In this document: positions 41,813 to 50,519 of the stretch, piece after piece
Position numbering within the stretch: the first letter of the stretch is position 1
How the letters are laid out: each line of letters begins with the position of its first letter
Source: Acidimicrobiia bacterium
Lineage (GTDB): Bacteria > Actinomycetota > Acidimicrobiia > IMCC26256 > JAMXLJ01
Reading direction: 5' to 3'
DNA: 64,000 nt
Assembly (NCBI GenBank): GCA_035651955.1
Contig: DASRES010000077.1
Coordinates: 18,315-82,314, forward strand
Position numbers and translations under genes: made by a program
The notes under the pieces: generated by a model
The model's database searches: none
What the model saw: the letters and a program-made list of their open reading frames with translations, nothing else
Told to the model about the DNA's origin: nothing

Positions 41813-42368
41813 GCGCGGCGATGTCCGCGCGCGCCGCTCGGGAGAGCGGGATCCCCTGGTGGAGCCGCACCTGCGCGGGCGCGGGCAGGCACGGCACCGG
41901 ACGGCCCGCGAGCACGCCGGTGACGGGCGCAAGCGCGTCATCGGCGCTCGCGACGGCGAGGAGGTCGACACTGCGGCCGGTGAGGTCGGCGAACAGCACG
42001 TGAGCGGGCATCGGCCCGCTGGCCGGGCGCTCGGTCACGCGGCGCAGCCCGCCCGCGACGAGCGCGCGCGTCGCGGCGGCGACCGTCGCCGGCGCGTCGT
42101 CCACCATGAGGTCGAGGTCGGTGTGCGGGCGCGTCTGGCGACCGAGCAGCGCGTCCACACCCCAGCCGCCCGCGAGCCACGCGTGCACGCCGGCCGCCGC
42201 GAGCGCGTCGAGCATCGCCAGCACGTCCTCGACCGTCATCGTGTACAGCGTGTCCGTGACGCGCGCGACCACGCGCACGTCGCACACGCGCCCGAACCGC
42301 GACCCCGCGACGCGAAGATGCGCGCGTCGCAGCACGGCGCGCATCGGTGTCTGCCGGCTCGTCGTCAC
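41739..42368 (-). CDS. Lincosamide/aminoglycoside-type nucleotidyltransferase
   Basis: A 209-aa protein. The core has the LinB/aminoglycoside-2''-adenylyltransferase signature: LAGGWGVDALLGRQTRPHTDLDLMVDD, with the GGW strand and the Asp-x-Asp metal site, followed by HVLFADLTGRSVDL with a third acidic residue. Known relatives adenylylate lincosamides or aminoglycosides, and many genomic copies have no known substrate. The GTG at 42368 overlaps the stop of the large membrane protein gene (GTGA), but the domain itself starts near the internal Met (MTVEDVLAML). The 3' end overlaps paralog 3 by 74 bp. A resistance role is unproven. Confidence 0.8.
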   Translation of the reverse strand: MTTSRQTPMRAVLRRAHLRVAGSRFGRVCDVRVVARVTDTLYTMTVEDVLAMLDALAAAGVHAWLAGGWGVDALLGRQTRPHTDLDLMVDDAPATVAAATRALVAGGLRRVTERPASGPMPAHVLFADLTGRSVDLLAVASADDALAPVTGVLAGRPVPCLPAPAQVRLHQGIPLSRAARADIAALMRAPAPGTGLPASPPSAARDRHG

Positions 42369-44746
42369 GAACGCGGTCCCGGGACGAGCTGGTACACGAG
42401 TGCGTCACCGTCGCGGGCCACCAGCTTGAAGCGCGGCGAGAACGCGAGCGCGTCGTCCAGCTGTCGGACCCACCCGTCGGGGACGATCCCGTAGTACGCG
42501 AGGAATCGAGTCTGGCTCGGGCTCGACACGAGGTACCGCGCGGTGCCGCGTTGCGAGGACAACATGTCGACGATGCGCGCGAGATCGGCGGTCCGGAACG
42601 TCCGGCCGTCCATGCCGGGCAGGTCCGTCACGGTCGTCGCGCCGTCGCCGACGGACATGGCGGCGTACCGGGCGTCGAGGCGGGCCGGCGAGTTGCCCGC
42701 CACGAACGCGACGACCGACCCGTCCGGGGCGTGCTGCAGGTACCACCGGTTCACCGCGACGTCGGACCGGCTCATGTAGTCGACCGTCTCCTGCCCGAAG
42801 TACGCGAACAGCAGCAGCGGGAGGAGCACCGCGCTGATGACAGTCACGGACGCGAGCCGCGACCACGACGCGCGCAGGCCCGTCGCGCGTGGGAGGCGCA
42901 GGCAGACGGGCGCGGCGAGGAACGCCAACCAGGGGAGCGCGAAGAGGAGCGCCCGCAGCCAGCCCTCGCCGCCGTACGACTGCAACGCGGCCGGCACGAT
43001 CGGCGCGGCGGCGAGTGCGGCGACCGTGAGATCGGCCCGCCGCTCGCGCATGCGGAGCAGGAGCCCGACCGCGGCGAGCACGACGACGCCCGCGACGAGC
43101 GCGACCTTCGCGAGGTCGACCACGTGGACGCCGGGTAGCGCGTGGCCGGCGCGGAACCCGGACGGGTGCGCGGTGGACACGGCGCCCGGGTTGAACAGCG
43201 CGAAGTGGTTCGACACGAACGGCCACGCGAAGGCGAGCCACGCGAACGTCGCCGCGAGCATCACGAGCGGGAGCCAGACCGGCCGGGCCTGGCGCAGCGC
43301 GACGAGCACGGCGACGAGCACCACGATCACGAACGGGGTCAGCTGGTGGCTGACGACGACCGCGGCGAAGCAGAGCGCGCCGCAGAGGAGCGCGGCGGGC
43401 GGACCGAGCGGCGCGCCGAAGCGCGCGCGGGTCGACGTCGCGCCGTGGAGACGGGCGAACCCCCAGTCCGCGGCGCGCGCCCATCGCTGCCCGGCGCGCG
43501 TCGTCGCCGCCCAGTCCCGCCGCGCGCAGCGCAGCACGATGCCGACGACGATCATCCCTTCGAAGAACGCGAAGGCCTGTGGCGAGAGGTAGTCCTGCCC
43601 GAGCCAGTTCGCGGCGAGGAAGATCCACACCGCGCACCAGATGACGCGCCGGTCACGGGTGAGGCCGCGGAAGCAGAACACCAACGCCGCCACGTTCAGC
43701 AGCTCGAACGCGGGTTGCGCCCATGCCGCGAACGAGATCGGGCTCCACCCCGTCACGCGGCTGAACCACGCGGCGAGCGCGAAGAACCCGGGCCAGTTCT
43801 GGTAGATGTCGACGTCCCGGTCCACGCTGCCGTGCACGGAGATGTACCGGATGACGCCGAGATGCTTGTACACCCACGCGTAGCGCGGCTCGGGATAGAG
43901 CGCGGCAGTCGTCGCGTGGAGGACGAGCACGAGCAGCACCGTGTACGCGGCGAGGACGAGCGTGTTGTGACCGTCGTCGCGTCGTGATGCGATCGCCCAT
44001 CCGAACCCGACGGCGAGCGTCGCGAGCGCGAGGAAGTAGGTCCACGGCAGCGCCGACACGAGGCCGACGCCCGACTCGCCACCGACGTGCATGCGGCCGA
44101 GCGACGCCGCCCAGAGGACGGCGGCGTCCGCGAGCAGCACGGTGTGCACGACGAGCTCCGCGTCCAGACGCCGGGCCGGACCCTCAGGTGGCGACGGCGA
44201 CACCGCCGCGAGCGCGGGCTGCGGCTCGGCGCTGCGCGCGAGGTTCCCGACCACCGCGTCGCGGGTGTCGTCGTGCACCCGCGACGCGCCGGTCGGCCGC
44301 AATGCGGGCGCGTCGCCACGGCCCACGTCGCCGGATGTTGTGCTGCCCGGCCCCGGATGCACCGACCCGGCGGTCCGCCGCACCCGCGACACGAGGACGC
44401 CGCCCAGCGCGACGAAGCTCAGCGCGGCGACCACGTCCGTCGCGACAGCCGGGTTCCAGGTGCGGAGGTTGACCATGACCTCCGCGCCGAGCGTCAGCAG
44501 CGCGAGCCCGACGCCGAACACGAGGCCCATCTCGGTGACGGGGTCCTCGAGGCGGAGCAACGACGTCAGCGCGAGGCCGGGTACGACGAGGAAGAAGCCC
44601 ACGCCCACCGGGCCGCGGACGGTCGCGGGGACGTCGAGCGCGACCAGCAGCGGCGTGAAGACGCACAGGACCAACGCCGCGACCACGACGACGTCCCGGC
44701 GCCCGGCGCGCAATGCCGGGCGAGGCAGCGTGGGCAGCCCCGTCAC
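42365..44746 (-). CDS. Large polytopic membrane protein, possible glycan polymerase or GT-C transferase
   Basis: A 793-aa protein with about 15 hydrophobic helices and a low-complexity loop near residues 120-185 (TAGSVHPGPGSTTSG ... SPPEGPARRL). The first part (GVGFFLVVPGLALTSLLRLEDPVTEMGLVFGVGLALL) resembles DUF1616-like membrane modules. The middle (YRISVHGSVDRD-like YISVHGSVDRDVDIYQNWPGFFALAAWFSRVTG) has the acidic extracytoplasmic loop common in GT-C-type enzymes. Its place among flippase, GH16 and transferase genes fits a polysaccharide polymerase or lipid-linked glycosyltransferase. That is context-based inference. GTG start. The nucleotidyltransferase follows with a GTGA overlap. Confidence 0.65.
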   Translation of the reverse strand: MTGLPTLPRPALRAGRRDVVVVAALVLCVFTPLLVALDVPATVRGPVGVGFFLVVPGLALTSLLRLEDPVTEMGLVFGVGLALLTLGAEVMVNLRTWNPAVATDVVAALSFVALGGVLVSRVRRTAGSVHPGPGSTTSGDVGRGDAPALRPTGASRVHDDTRDAVVGNLARSAEPQPALAAVSPSPPEGPARRLDAELVVHTVLLADAAVLWAASLGRMHVGGESGVGLVSALPWTYFLALATLAVGFGWAIASRRDDGHNTLVLAAYTVLLVLVLHATTAALYPEPRYAWVYKHLGVIRYISVHGSVDRDVDIYQNWPGFFALAAWFSRVTGWSPISFAAWAQPAFELLNVAALVFCFRGLTRDRRVIWCAVWIFLAANWLGQDYLSPQAFAFFEGMIVVGIVLRCARRDWAATTRAGQRWARAADWGFARLHGATSTRARFGAPLGPPAALLCGALCFAAVVVSHQLTPFVIVVLVAVLVALRQARPVWLPLVMLAATFAWLAFAWPFVSNHFALFNPGAVSTAHPSGFRAGHALPGVHVVDLAKVALVAGVVVLAAVGLLLRMRERRADLTVAALAAAPIVPAALQSYGGEGWLRALLFALPWLAFLAAPVCLRLPRATGLRASWSRLASVTVISAVLLPLLLFAYFGQETVDYMSRSDVAVNRWYLQHAPDGSVVAFVAGNSPARLDARYAAMSVGDGATTVTDLPGMDGRTFRTADLARIVDMLSSQRGTARYLVSSPSQTRFLAYYGIVPDGWVRQLDDALAFSPRFKLVARDGDALVYQLVPGPRS

Positions 44747-45013
44747 GGCGTGCGGCCGTGGTCCGTTGCGGCGACGTCCTGGTCGTCGGCGACCATGCTT
44801 CCCCCTCGCCCACAGGAAGCCGTGCTGTCCTGCCCGCGCCGCAGCCGGCGCGTCCGGCGTGCCTGGTTACGTACCCTCGCCGCGCTGCCCGTGGAGCCGG
44901 CCGACCCCGGGCCGTGCCCCTTCTGCACGGTATGCGGTCTCCGCACCGGGGACAACGCGCGCGCCGACGGCTCAGGCAGAGGTCGCCCGGCGGCGCATGC
45001 GGGGGAAGTGAGC
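44747..45013. other. 267-bp gap, no clear gene
   Basis: The gap between the large membrane protein (start 44746) and the end of the next minus-strand gene (45014). A plus-strand frame beginning at the ATG near 44797 contains PCPFCTVCGLRTGDN, which looks like a zinc-binding cysteine cluster. It then runs on antisense to the neighbour without conserved features. I see no tRNA or strong hairpin. The promoter of the 793-aa protein must lie here. Confidence 0.4.
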
Positions 45014-45589
45014 TCAGCGCGTGGCGGCGTACAGGGCGATCAGCGCCGCCGGCATCATCCAGTCCCAGTAGAAGATGAAGCCGGCGTTGTTCACCGAGAA
45101 GTTGTGCTCCACGACCATGTCGCGGACGTGCCCGGCCGCCGCGCCGACGAGGTACACGGTGGTCATGACGATGGTCGCCAGCCAGAAGCTGCGACTGTGC
45201 GTGAACTCGCACCACATGCCGAGGACCCCGAGGCCGAGGTTCGCCATCGCGACCTCGAACTGGAACCCGCTGTGCGTCGGCCAGCCGATCGACTCGGCGA
45301 CCTGGTCGGCGAACACGGTGTGACCGATCGCGGCGACGAGCCCACCGACGCCGACGCCGTACATCAGGCCGTTGCGCAGCGCCTGGTGCTCCCAGCCGTG
45401 CGCGCCGTGCACGAGGACGAAGACCACCGTCGACACCAGCCACAGCACCGGGCCGACGAGGAGGACGCCGGCGTCACGCAGGAACCCCGTGACCCCGCCG
45501 CCGCCCGCGGTCCCCGGTGCGGTCGTGCCGTTCGTGGTCCCCGTCGTCGTGTCGCCCGTCACCACCGCCTCGCTCATGACCGTGTTCAT
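45014..45589 (-). CDS. Four-helix membrane protein of unknown function (DUF6790-like)
   Basis: About 191 aa from the ATG at 45589; 45577 (MSEAVV) is an alternative and the frame is open to 45670. After a Thr/Gly-rich N-terminus (TGDTTTGTTNGTTAPGTAGGGG) there are five or so hydrophobic helices. Conserved-looking polar residues inside the membrane region (QVAESIGWPTHSGFQFEVAMANLGLGVLGMW, VRDMVVEHNFSVNNAGFIFYWD) suggest the DUF6790 family. No function is known. It is divergent from the GGDEF-EAL gene. Confidence 0.7.
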   Translation of the reverse strand: MNTVMSEAVVTGDTTTGTTNGTTAPGTAGGGGVTGFLRDAGVLLVGPVLWLVSTVVFVLVHGAHGWEHQALRNGLMYGVGVGGLVAAIGHTVFADQVAESIGWPTHSGFQFEVAMANLGLGVLGMWCEFTHSRSFWLATIVMTTVYLVGAAAGHVRDMVVEHNFSVNNAGFIFYWDWMMPAALIALYAATR

Positions 45590-45704
45590 CGGCGCGTCGT
45601 CCCGCCCGCTCGAGCGGAACGCGCGCGCCGGTGACGCCGTGACCCACGTCATGCTCGCGTCACGAATCACTTGCCCGCCTGCGCGGCCCGCCGATCATTG
45701 CGCC

Positions 45705-48350
45705 GTGGCCGGTATCACACCTCGCCGCCGACCGTCGCGCGTCCGCACGCGGCTCGTCGCGCTCGTGCTCGTCCCCGCGCTCGGCCTGGCGCTGTTCGGG
45801 GGGTACGAGGCGTACGAGCGCGCGGTCATGGCGTCACGCGCCCACGAGGTCGAGCAGCGAGTGACTCGCGCGTCGGACCTGCTCGAGCTGCGGATCACGC
45901 TCGCCGACGAGGCGTTCGCCGCCGGTGTGCTCGCGACCGGCAGCCAGTACGGCGTCGGGGCGGACGTGATGAGCCACCTCTTCCACACGGACCTCGTCGC
46001 CCGCCGCGATCGCGACCGCCGGACACTGGACCGCCTCGTCCGCACGTTGCGCGACCCCGGCCGGCTGACCACGACGTTCGCCCGTCTCCGCGCGCTGCGG
46101 GCCCACCTCGACCGGGATCCGGGCGACGTCGACGCGCTCCTCGCGGGCATGTCGTCGATCCAGACCGACGTGACGAACGCGTCGACGGCGGCGCTCCAGG
46201 ACGCCGACGACGCGTCGTTCGGCGACGCCTCGTCCGTCGCGCTCCGCCGCGACCTGACCGTCCTCCGCCGCGCCGACCAGGCCGCGATCGGCGTCGGTGT
46301 GCAGCTCGACGCGTTCGGGCGGCTCCTCGCGCCGAGCGCCCCGAAGGACCGTGCCGCGTCGCTCGCGTACCTGCGCGAGGGGATCGGCATCCTGAACGCC
46401 GCCGAGACCGGGATCGACGGCCTCGCGACGAAGCCGGTGCTCGCGCGTTGGCACGCGGCGGCGCACGATCCCGCGTCGACGCGCACCGCGGCCGAGGCCG
46501 ACCTCCTCGCGTCGCTCGCGCCGCCGGACCTGCCGAGCTTCGACCTCGCCCGGCTGGGTCAGATCTTCACCGACGGGATGCGCCGTCTCGACCTCTACGA
46601 CGGGCTGACCGAGCAGGTCGCCGGCCAGGCCCGCACCGAAGCGGCGCGGTTGTACGACGACGCGATCGCGAACCTCCGCTTGACGGTGGGGGTCGCCGGC
46701 GCGCTCGTCGTCCTCGCGTTCGCGCTCGCGGTCGCGGTCGCGCGCTCCATCGGGCGCCCGCTCCTCGAGCTCGCGAACCGCGCGACGCGCGTGAGCGAGG
46801 GGGACCTGTCCGGTACGCCTCCGTCCGGGCGCGGTCCGCGCGAGCTGGTCGCGGTGTCGGCCACCATGGACGAGGTCGTCGCGAACCTGCGCCTCGTCGA
46901 GTCGCAGGTCGGCGCGCTGTCCGAAGGTCGCTTCGACGACGAGACGCTCGCGCAGCCCGTCCCGGGCCGGCTCGGCGCGCTGCTCCACGCGTCGGTCGCG
47001 CGGCTCTCGCACTCGATGGAGGAGCGCGAGGAGCTCGCCCGTCGACTGGCGTTCGAGGCGACCCACGACGCGCTCACCGGCCTCCCCAACCGGACGAGCG
47101 CCCTCGGCGTGATCGCGCATGCGGTCGCCCGGTGCCGCCGCGCCGGACGGGGTGTCGCGGTGCTCCACGTCCACGTCGACGGGGTGAAGCGCGTCAGCGA
47201 CCGCTACGGCCACGACGCGGGCGACCGCACGCTGTGCGTCGTCGCCGAGCGGATCCTCGCAGCAGTGCGCGCCGGGGACGTCGTGGCCCGCGTCGGCGGC
47301 GACGAGCTCGCGGTCGTCAGCGAGGGGATCGACGACCCGCGCGACGTCGAGCACCTCGCGACGCGGCTGCTCGACGTCGTCCGCGAGCCGGTGGCACTCG
47401 GCGCGGCGGTGACGCGCGTGAGTGCGTGCGTCGGTGTCGCGCTCGGCGTCGACTGCACCGCGGACCCCGACGCGCTCCTGCGCGACGCCGGGCTCGCCGC
47501 CGAGCTCGCGAGCGCGAGCGGCAGCGGGCGCGTGGGGTGGTTCGACGACGCGATGCTCACCGAGCTCGTCCGCTGCGCCGACGTCGAGGACCAGGTCCGC
47601 GCCGCGCTCGCCAACGGCGAGCTCGTCCTGCACTACCAGCCCGTCGTGACGACCGCGTGCCTGCGTGTCGGCGCGGAGGCGCTCGTGCGCTGGCAGCGTC
47701 CCGACGGCGAGCTCGTCCCGCCCGGGTCGTTCATCCCGATCGCGGAGACCAGCGACCTCGTGATCGACATCGGCCGCTGGGCGCTGCAGCGCGCGTGCGA
47801 GCAGCTCGCGTCGTGGGGCGCGCACGAGCCCGGTGGGCACGACGCGTTCCACGTCTCGGTGAACCTGTCGGGCCGTCACCTGACGAGCCTGACCGTCGTC
47901 GACGACGTGCAGCGCGCGCTGCGCGAACGGGGTGTCGACCCGTCGCGCCTCGTCGTCGAGATCACCGAGACCGCGCTCGTCGACGACTTCGCGCTGGCGG
48001 CCGACCATCTCGGACGGCTCCGCGCCCTCGGTGTCCGCATCGCGATCGACGACTTCGGCACCGGCTACACGTCCCTCGCCCACCTGCGGCACCTGCCTGC
48101 CGACATCATCAAGATCGACCGCTCGCTCATCGTCGCCGCGGACGGGAACCCCGCCGCGACGCAGATCCTCGAGCTCGTCGTCGGCACCGCGCACGCGCTC
48201 GGCACGGTCGTGGTGGCCGAAGGGATCGAGACCGCGGAGCAGCTCGCGCTCGTGCGCGCGCTCGGGTGCGACCACGTCCAGGGCTACCTCACGGGCCGGC
48301 CGGTACCGGTCGAGTCGTTCACGGCGGATCCGGTCGGCACCGGCGCGTGA
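45705..48350 (+). CDS. Membrane GGDEF-EAL protein, probable c-di-GMP phosphodiesterase
   Basis: 881 aa from the GTG at 45705. Two membrane helices (about 13-35 and 325-345) flank a large helical periplasmic sensor of the nitrate/nitrite-sensing type, followed by HAMP (346-400), GGDEF (455-615) and EAL (625-875). The GGDEF half is degenerate: the motif is GGDEL (531-535), and the first metal-binding Asp is replaced by His490 with FK changed to VK. The EAL half is intact, with EAL at 658-660, SVNLSG, ITETAL, DDFGTG (782-787), IKIDR and EGIET. It should hydrolyse c-di-GMP, with GGDEF perhaps as a GTP-binding regulator. A longer upstream frame is open, but the signal-anchor begins just after 45705. 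Confidence 0.9.
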   Translation: MAGITPRRRPSRVRTRLVALVLVPALGLALFGGYEAYERAVMASRAHEVEQRVTRASDLLELRITLADEAFAAGVLATGSQYGVGADVMSHLFHTDLVARRDRDRRTLDRLVRTLRDPGRLTTTFARLRALRAHLDRDPGDVDALLAGMSSIQTDVTNASTAALQDADDASFGDASSVALRRDLTVLRRADQAAIGVGVQLDAFGRLLAPSAPKDRAASLAYLREGIGILNAAETGIDGLATKPVLARWHAAAHDPASTRTAAEADLLASLAPPDLPSFDLARLGQIFTDGMRRLDLYDGLTEQVAGQARTEAARLYDDAIANLRLTVGVAGALVVLAFALAVAVARSIGRPLLELANRATRVSEGDLSGTPPSGRGPRELVAVSATMDEVVANLRLVESQVGALSEGRFDDETLAQPVPGRLGALLHASVARLSHSMEEREELARRLAFEATHDALTGLPNRTSALGVIAHAVARCRRAGRGVAVLHVHVDGVKRVSDRYGHDAGDRTLCVVAERILAAVRAGDVVARVGGDELAVVSEGIDDPRDVEHLATRLLDVVREPVALGAAVTRVSACVGVALGVDCTADPDALLRDAGLAAELASASGSGRVGWFDDAMLTELVRCADVEDQVRAALANGELVLHYQPVVTTACLRVGAEALVRWQRPDGELVPPGSFIPIAETSDLVIDIGRWALQRACEQLASWGAHEPGGHDAFHVSVNLSGRHLTSLTVVDDVQRALRERGVDPSRLVVEITETALVDDFALAADHLGRLRALGVRIAIDDFGTGYTSLAHLRHLPADIIKIDRSLIVAADGNPAATQILELVVGTAHALGTVVVAEGIETAEQLALVRALGCDHVQGYLTGRPVPVESFTADPVGTGA

Positions 48351-48440
48351 TCGCATCACCGCTAGCCTGAGCGTCTCCATGCAAGTCCCGGCCGGGTGCG
48401 CGCGCGCCACCCGTCACGCCGCGTCGAGGAGGAGCAGCAG

Positions 48441-48677
48441 ATGTTGGCAGCGTCGTCGCTGACGCTCGCAGCCGTGATCGCGGCGGTCGTCGCGTTCACC
48501 GGATGGTTGGTCGGGCTCGGTGCCCTGTTGGTGGTCGGCCGTCGCGACTTCGAGGCGCGCCACCCGCGCACGGCGCGGCGCCTCGACCGCACCGTCGTCG
48601 TGTCGTGGGTCGCGTCGACCGTGGTCCTGTTCGGTCCCGCGCTCGGCTTGACGATCGCCTCGCTGTCCGCCGACTGA
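48441..48677 (+). CDS. Small two-helix membrane protein
   Basis: A 78-aa protein with two hydrophobic helices (LTLAAVIAAVVAFTGWLVGLGALLVV and VVSWVASTVVLFGPALGLTIA) joined by a basic loop (GRRDFEARHPRTARRLDR). The ATG at 48441 has a strong purine-rich ribosome-binding site (GAGGAGGAGC). No family recognised. It lies between the GGDEF-EAL gene and the PPIC gene, both on the same strand. Confidence 0.65.
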   Translation: MLAASSLTLAAVIAAVVAFTGWLVGLGALLVVGRRDFEARHPRTARRLDRTVVVSWVASTVVLFGPALGLTIASLSAD

Positions 48678-48739
48678 CCCGCCCGCCGCGGCGCGGCGCG
48701 CCCGACGGAGGCGACGTTGCCGCCACGGGCGGCCGCGCG

Positions 48740-49798
48740 ATGCTGCCCTCCATGGCATCGACGTTCCGCACCGCTCGCGCGCGCCCCGTCGCGCGTGCGC
48801 TGCTCGCCGCCGCGGTCGCGCTCGTCCTGTTCGCGGCGGCCGCGTGCTCGGCGAGCGAGGCAGCGGCGGTCACGGTCGACGGCCAGCCGGTCTCGCAGAA
48901 GACGGTCGACCGCGAGCTCGGTGCGATCCGCGCCAACCCGCAGCTGCAGTCACAGCTCGCCGCGCCCGGCGCGTCGGCCACGATCGACGCGACGTGGATG
49001 ACCGCAGTGGTCGAGACGGAGGTCGCCGCGCAGGCCGTCGCGCGCGAGCACGTGCACGTCACGAGCGACGACCGGGCCGCCGCCCAGACGTGGGCCGACG
49101 GGTACTTCGGCGACGCGAGCGTGTTCGCGGCGTTCCCGAAGTGGTTCCGGGACGAAGTGCTGGCGCGCTACGCCAACGTCCCCGCCATCGTGCGCACGCA
49201 CGCGAAGAAGCCCACCGACGCCGACGTCCAGGCCGACTACGAGCAGTCGCTCGCGCAGAACTGTCCGTCGGGACGGCTCGTGTCGCACATCCTCGTGGCC
49301 ACGCAGCAGGCCGCCCAGCAGGTGGAAGCGCAGCTCGCCGCGGGCGCGAACTTCAGCCAGCTCGCGCAGAAGGAGTCCACGGACACGGCGTCGGCATCGC
49401 GCGGTGGCGCGCTCGGGTGCATCGACAACCAGCAGCTCGACGCGACGTTCACCGCGGCGGCGAACGCGACCCCGGTCGGGAAGGTCTCGGCGCCCGTCCA
49501 CACGCAGTACGGCTGGCACGTCATCAAGGTCGACAACGTGCGGACCGCAGTGCCGCTGGCCTCCGTCGCAGACGAGATCCGGGTCGACCTCGTCGAGCAG
49601 AGCCCGCAGGGCATGCAGGCGCTCGTGAAGCGGATGGCCGCCGCGAAGGTGGAGGTCGCGGCACGCTACGGCCGCTGGGTCGTGAAGAACGGCCAGGGCC
49701 AGGTGGAGGCGCGCACGCCGACGACGTCGACGACGGCGCGGTCGAGCACGAGCTCCACGACCGCGACGACGGCTGCGCCGACGACCACGAGCCGCTGA
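48740..49798 (+). CDS. PPIC-type peptidyl-prolyl isomerase lipoprotein (SurA/PrsA-like)
   Basis: About 352 aa. Lipoprotein signal ARALLAAAVALVLFAAAAC (lipobox AAAC). The N-terminal SurA-like chaperone part follows (VDGQPVSQKTVDRELGAIRAN). The parvulin domain is clear: VSHILVATQQAAQQVEAQLAAGANFSQLAQKESTD, GGALGCIDNQQLD, and TQYGWHVIKVDN with the parvulin His. The tail is a Thr/Ser-rich stretch. It assists folding of exported proteins. Start choice between the ATGs at 48740 and 48752 is uncertain. Shadow frames upstream were ignored. Confidence 0.88.
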   Translation: MLPSMASTFRTARARPVARALLAAAVALVLFAAAACSASEAAAVTVDGQPVSQKTVDRELGAIRANPQLQSQLAAPGASATIDATWMTAVVETEVAAQAVAREHVHVTSDDRAAAQTWADGYFGDASVFAAFPKWFRDEVLARYANVPAIVRTHAKKPTDADVQADYEQSLAQNCPSGRLVSHILVATQQAAQQVEAQLAAGANFSQLAQKESTDTASASRGGALGCIDNQQLDATFTAAANATPVGKVSAPVHTQYGWHVIKVDNVRTAVPLASVADEIRVDLVEQSPQGMQALVKRMAAAKVEVAARYGRWVVKNGQGQVEARTPTTSTTARSSTSSTTATTAAPTTTSR

Positions 49799-49846
49799 CA
49801 CCGGCGACCGGTAGCCTGGAGGCTCGCGCGTCGAAGGGGGCCTCGC

Positions 49847-50413
49847 ATGGCGACGAACGACTCGACCGTCCCGAACGTCACGTGGCGGGGCGTGAACCAC
49901 CTCGCGCTCGTCACGAACGACATGGACGCGACCGTGCGCTTCTACCACGGCGTGCTCGGCGCGCGGCTCGTCGCGACGATCGGGCATCCGCAGTTCCGTC
50001 ACTACTTCTTCCAGATCGGCTCGAAGAACACGATCGCGTTCTTCGAGTACACGAACGCGCCCGCGACGCCGTTCGCCAAGCCGGCGGGCATCCCTGACGC
50101 GCGCGCCGCGCAGTTCGACCATCTCTCGCTGGACGTCGCGGACGAGGAGGCGTTGCATGCGCTGCAACGGCGCCTGAAGGCCGCGCACTGCGAGGTCACC
50201 GATGTCGTCGACCACGGCTTCATCCGGTCGATCTACTTCACGGACCCGAACGGCATCGCGCTCGAGGCGTCCTGGTGGGTCGTCGACGGCACCGCGGGCG
50301 AGACCGACTACTCGGACCGCCGCCTCTTCGCGGACGCCGACCCCGTCGCCGCGGTCCGCGAGCTGGAGAGCGACGGCACGCTGCGCTCCCTCCCCGAGAC
50401 GCATCTCGTCTGA
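49847..50413 (+). CDS. VOC family protein (glyoxalase/extradiol dioxygenase fold)
   Basis: A 188-aa protein with paired VOC modules: GVNHLALVTNDMDATVRFYHGVLGARLVATIG (metal His in NHLAL), then FDHLSLDVADEEALHALQRRLKAAHC and IRSIYFTDPNGIALEASWWV with a terminal Glu metal ligand. The set suits a metal-dependent lyase or dioxygenase. It stands alone, between the PPIC lipoprotein and the GT operon. Substrate unknown. Confidence 0.87.
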   Translation: MATNDSTVPNVTWRGVNHLALVTNDMDATVRFYHGVLGARLVATIGHPQFRHYFFQIGSKNTIAFFEYTNAPATPFAKPAGIPDARAAQFDHLSLDVADEEALHALQRRLKAAHCEVTDVVDHGFIRSIYFTDPNGIALEASWWVVDGTAGETDYSDRRLFADADPVAAVRELESDGTLRSLPETHLV

Positions 50414-50457
50414 CGCCACCGCTCGATCCCGCCTTCACGGAACGAGGGCGTGGGGAG

Positions 50458-50497
50458 TCTCAGGGACGTCTTGGGCTCCGCTCAGGGCCGCTTCAGG
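50458..50497 (+). promoter_or_regulatory. Four direct repeats at exact 11-bp spacing upstream of the GT2-GT39 operon
   Basis: TCTCAGG (50458), TCTTGGG (50469), GCTCAGG (50480) and CTTCAGG (50491) start exactly 11 bp apart, close to one helical turn. The glycosyltransferase start codon is at 50520, 23 bases after the last repeat. Evenly phased heptamers on one strand are the classic layout for an OmpR/PhoB-family response regulator. No such regulator is in the window. Confidence 0.6.
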
Positions 50498-50519
50498 TCG
50501 GTCCGTCACGCTGCCCGGC

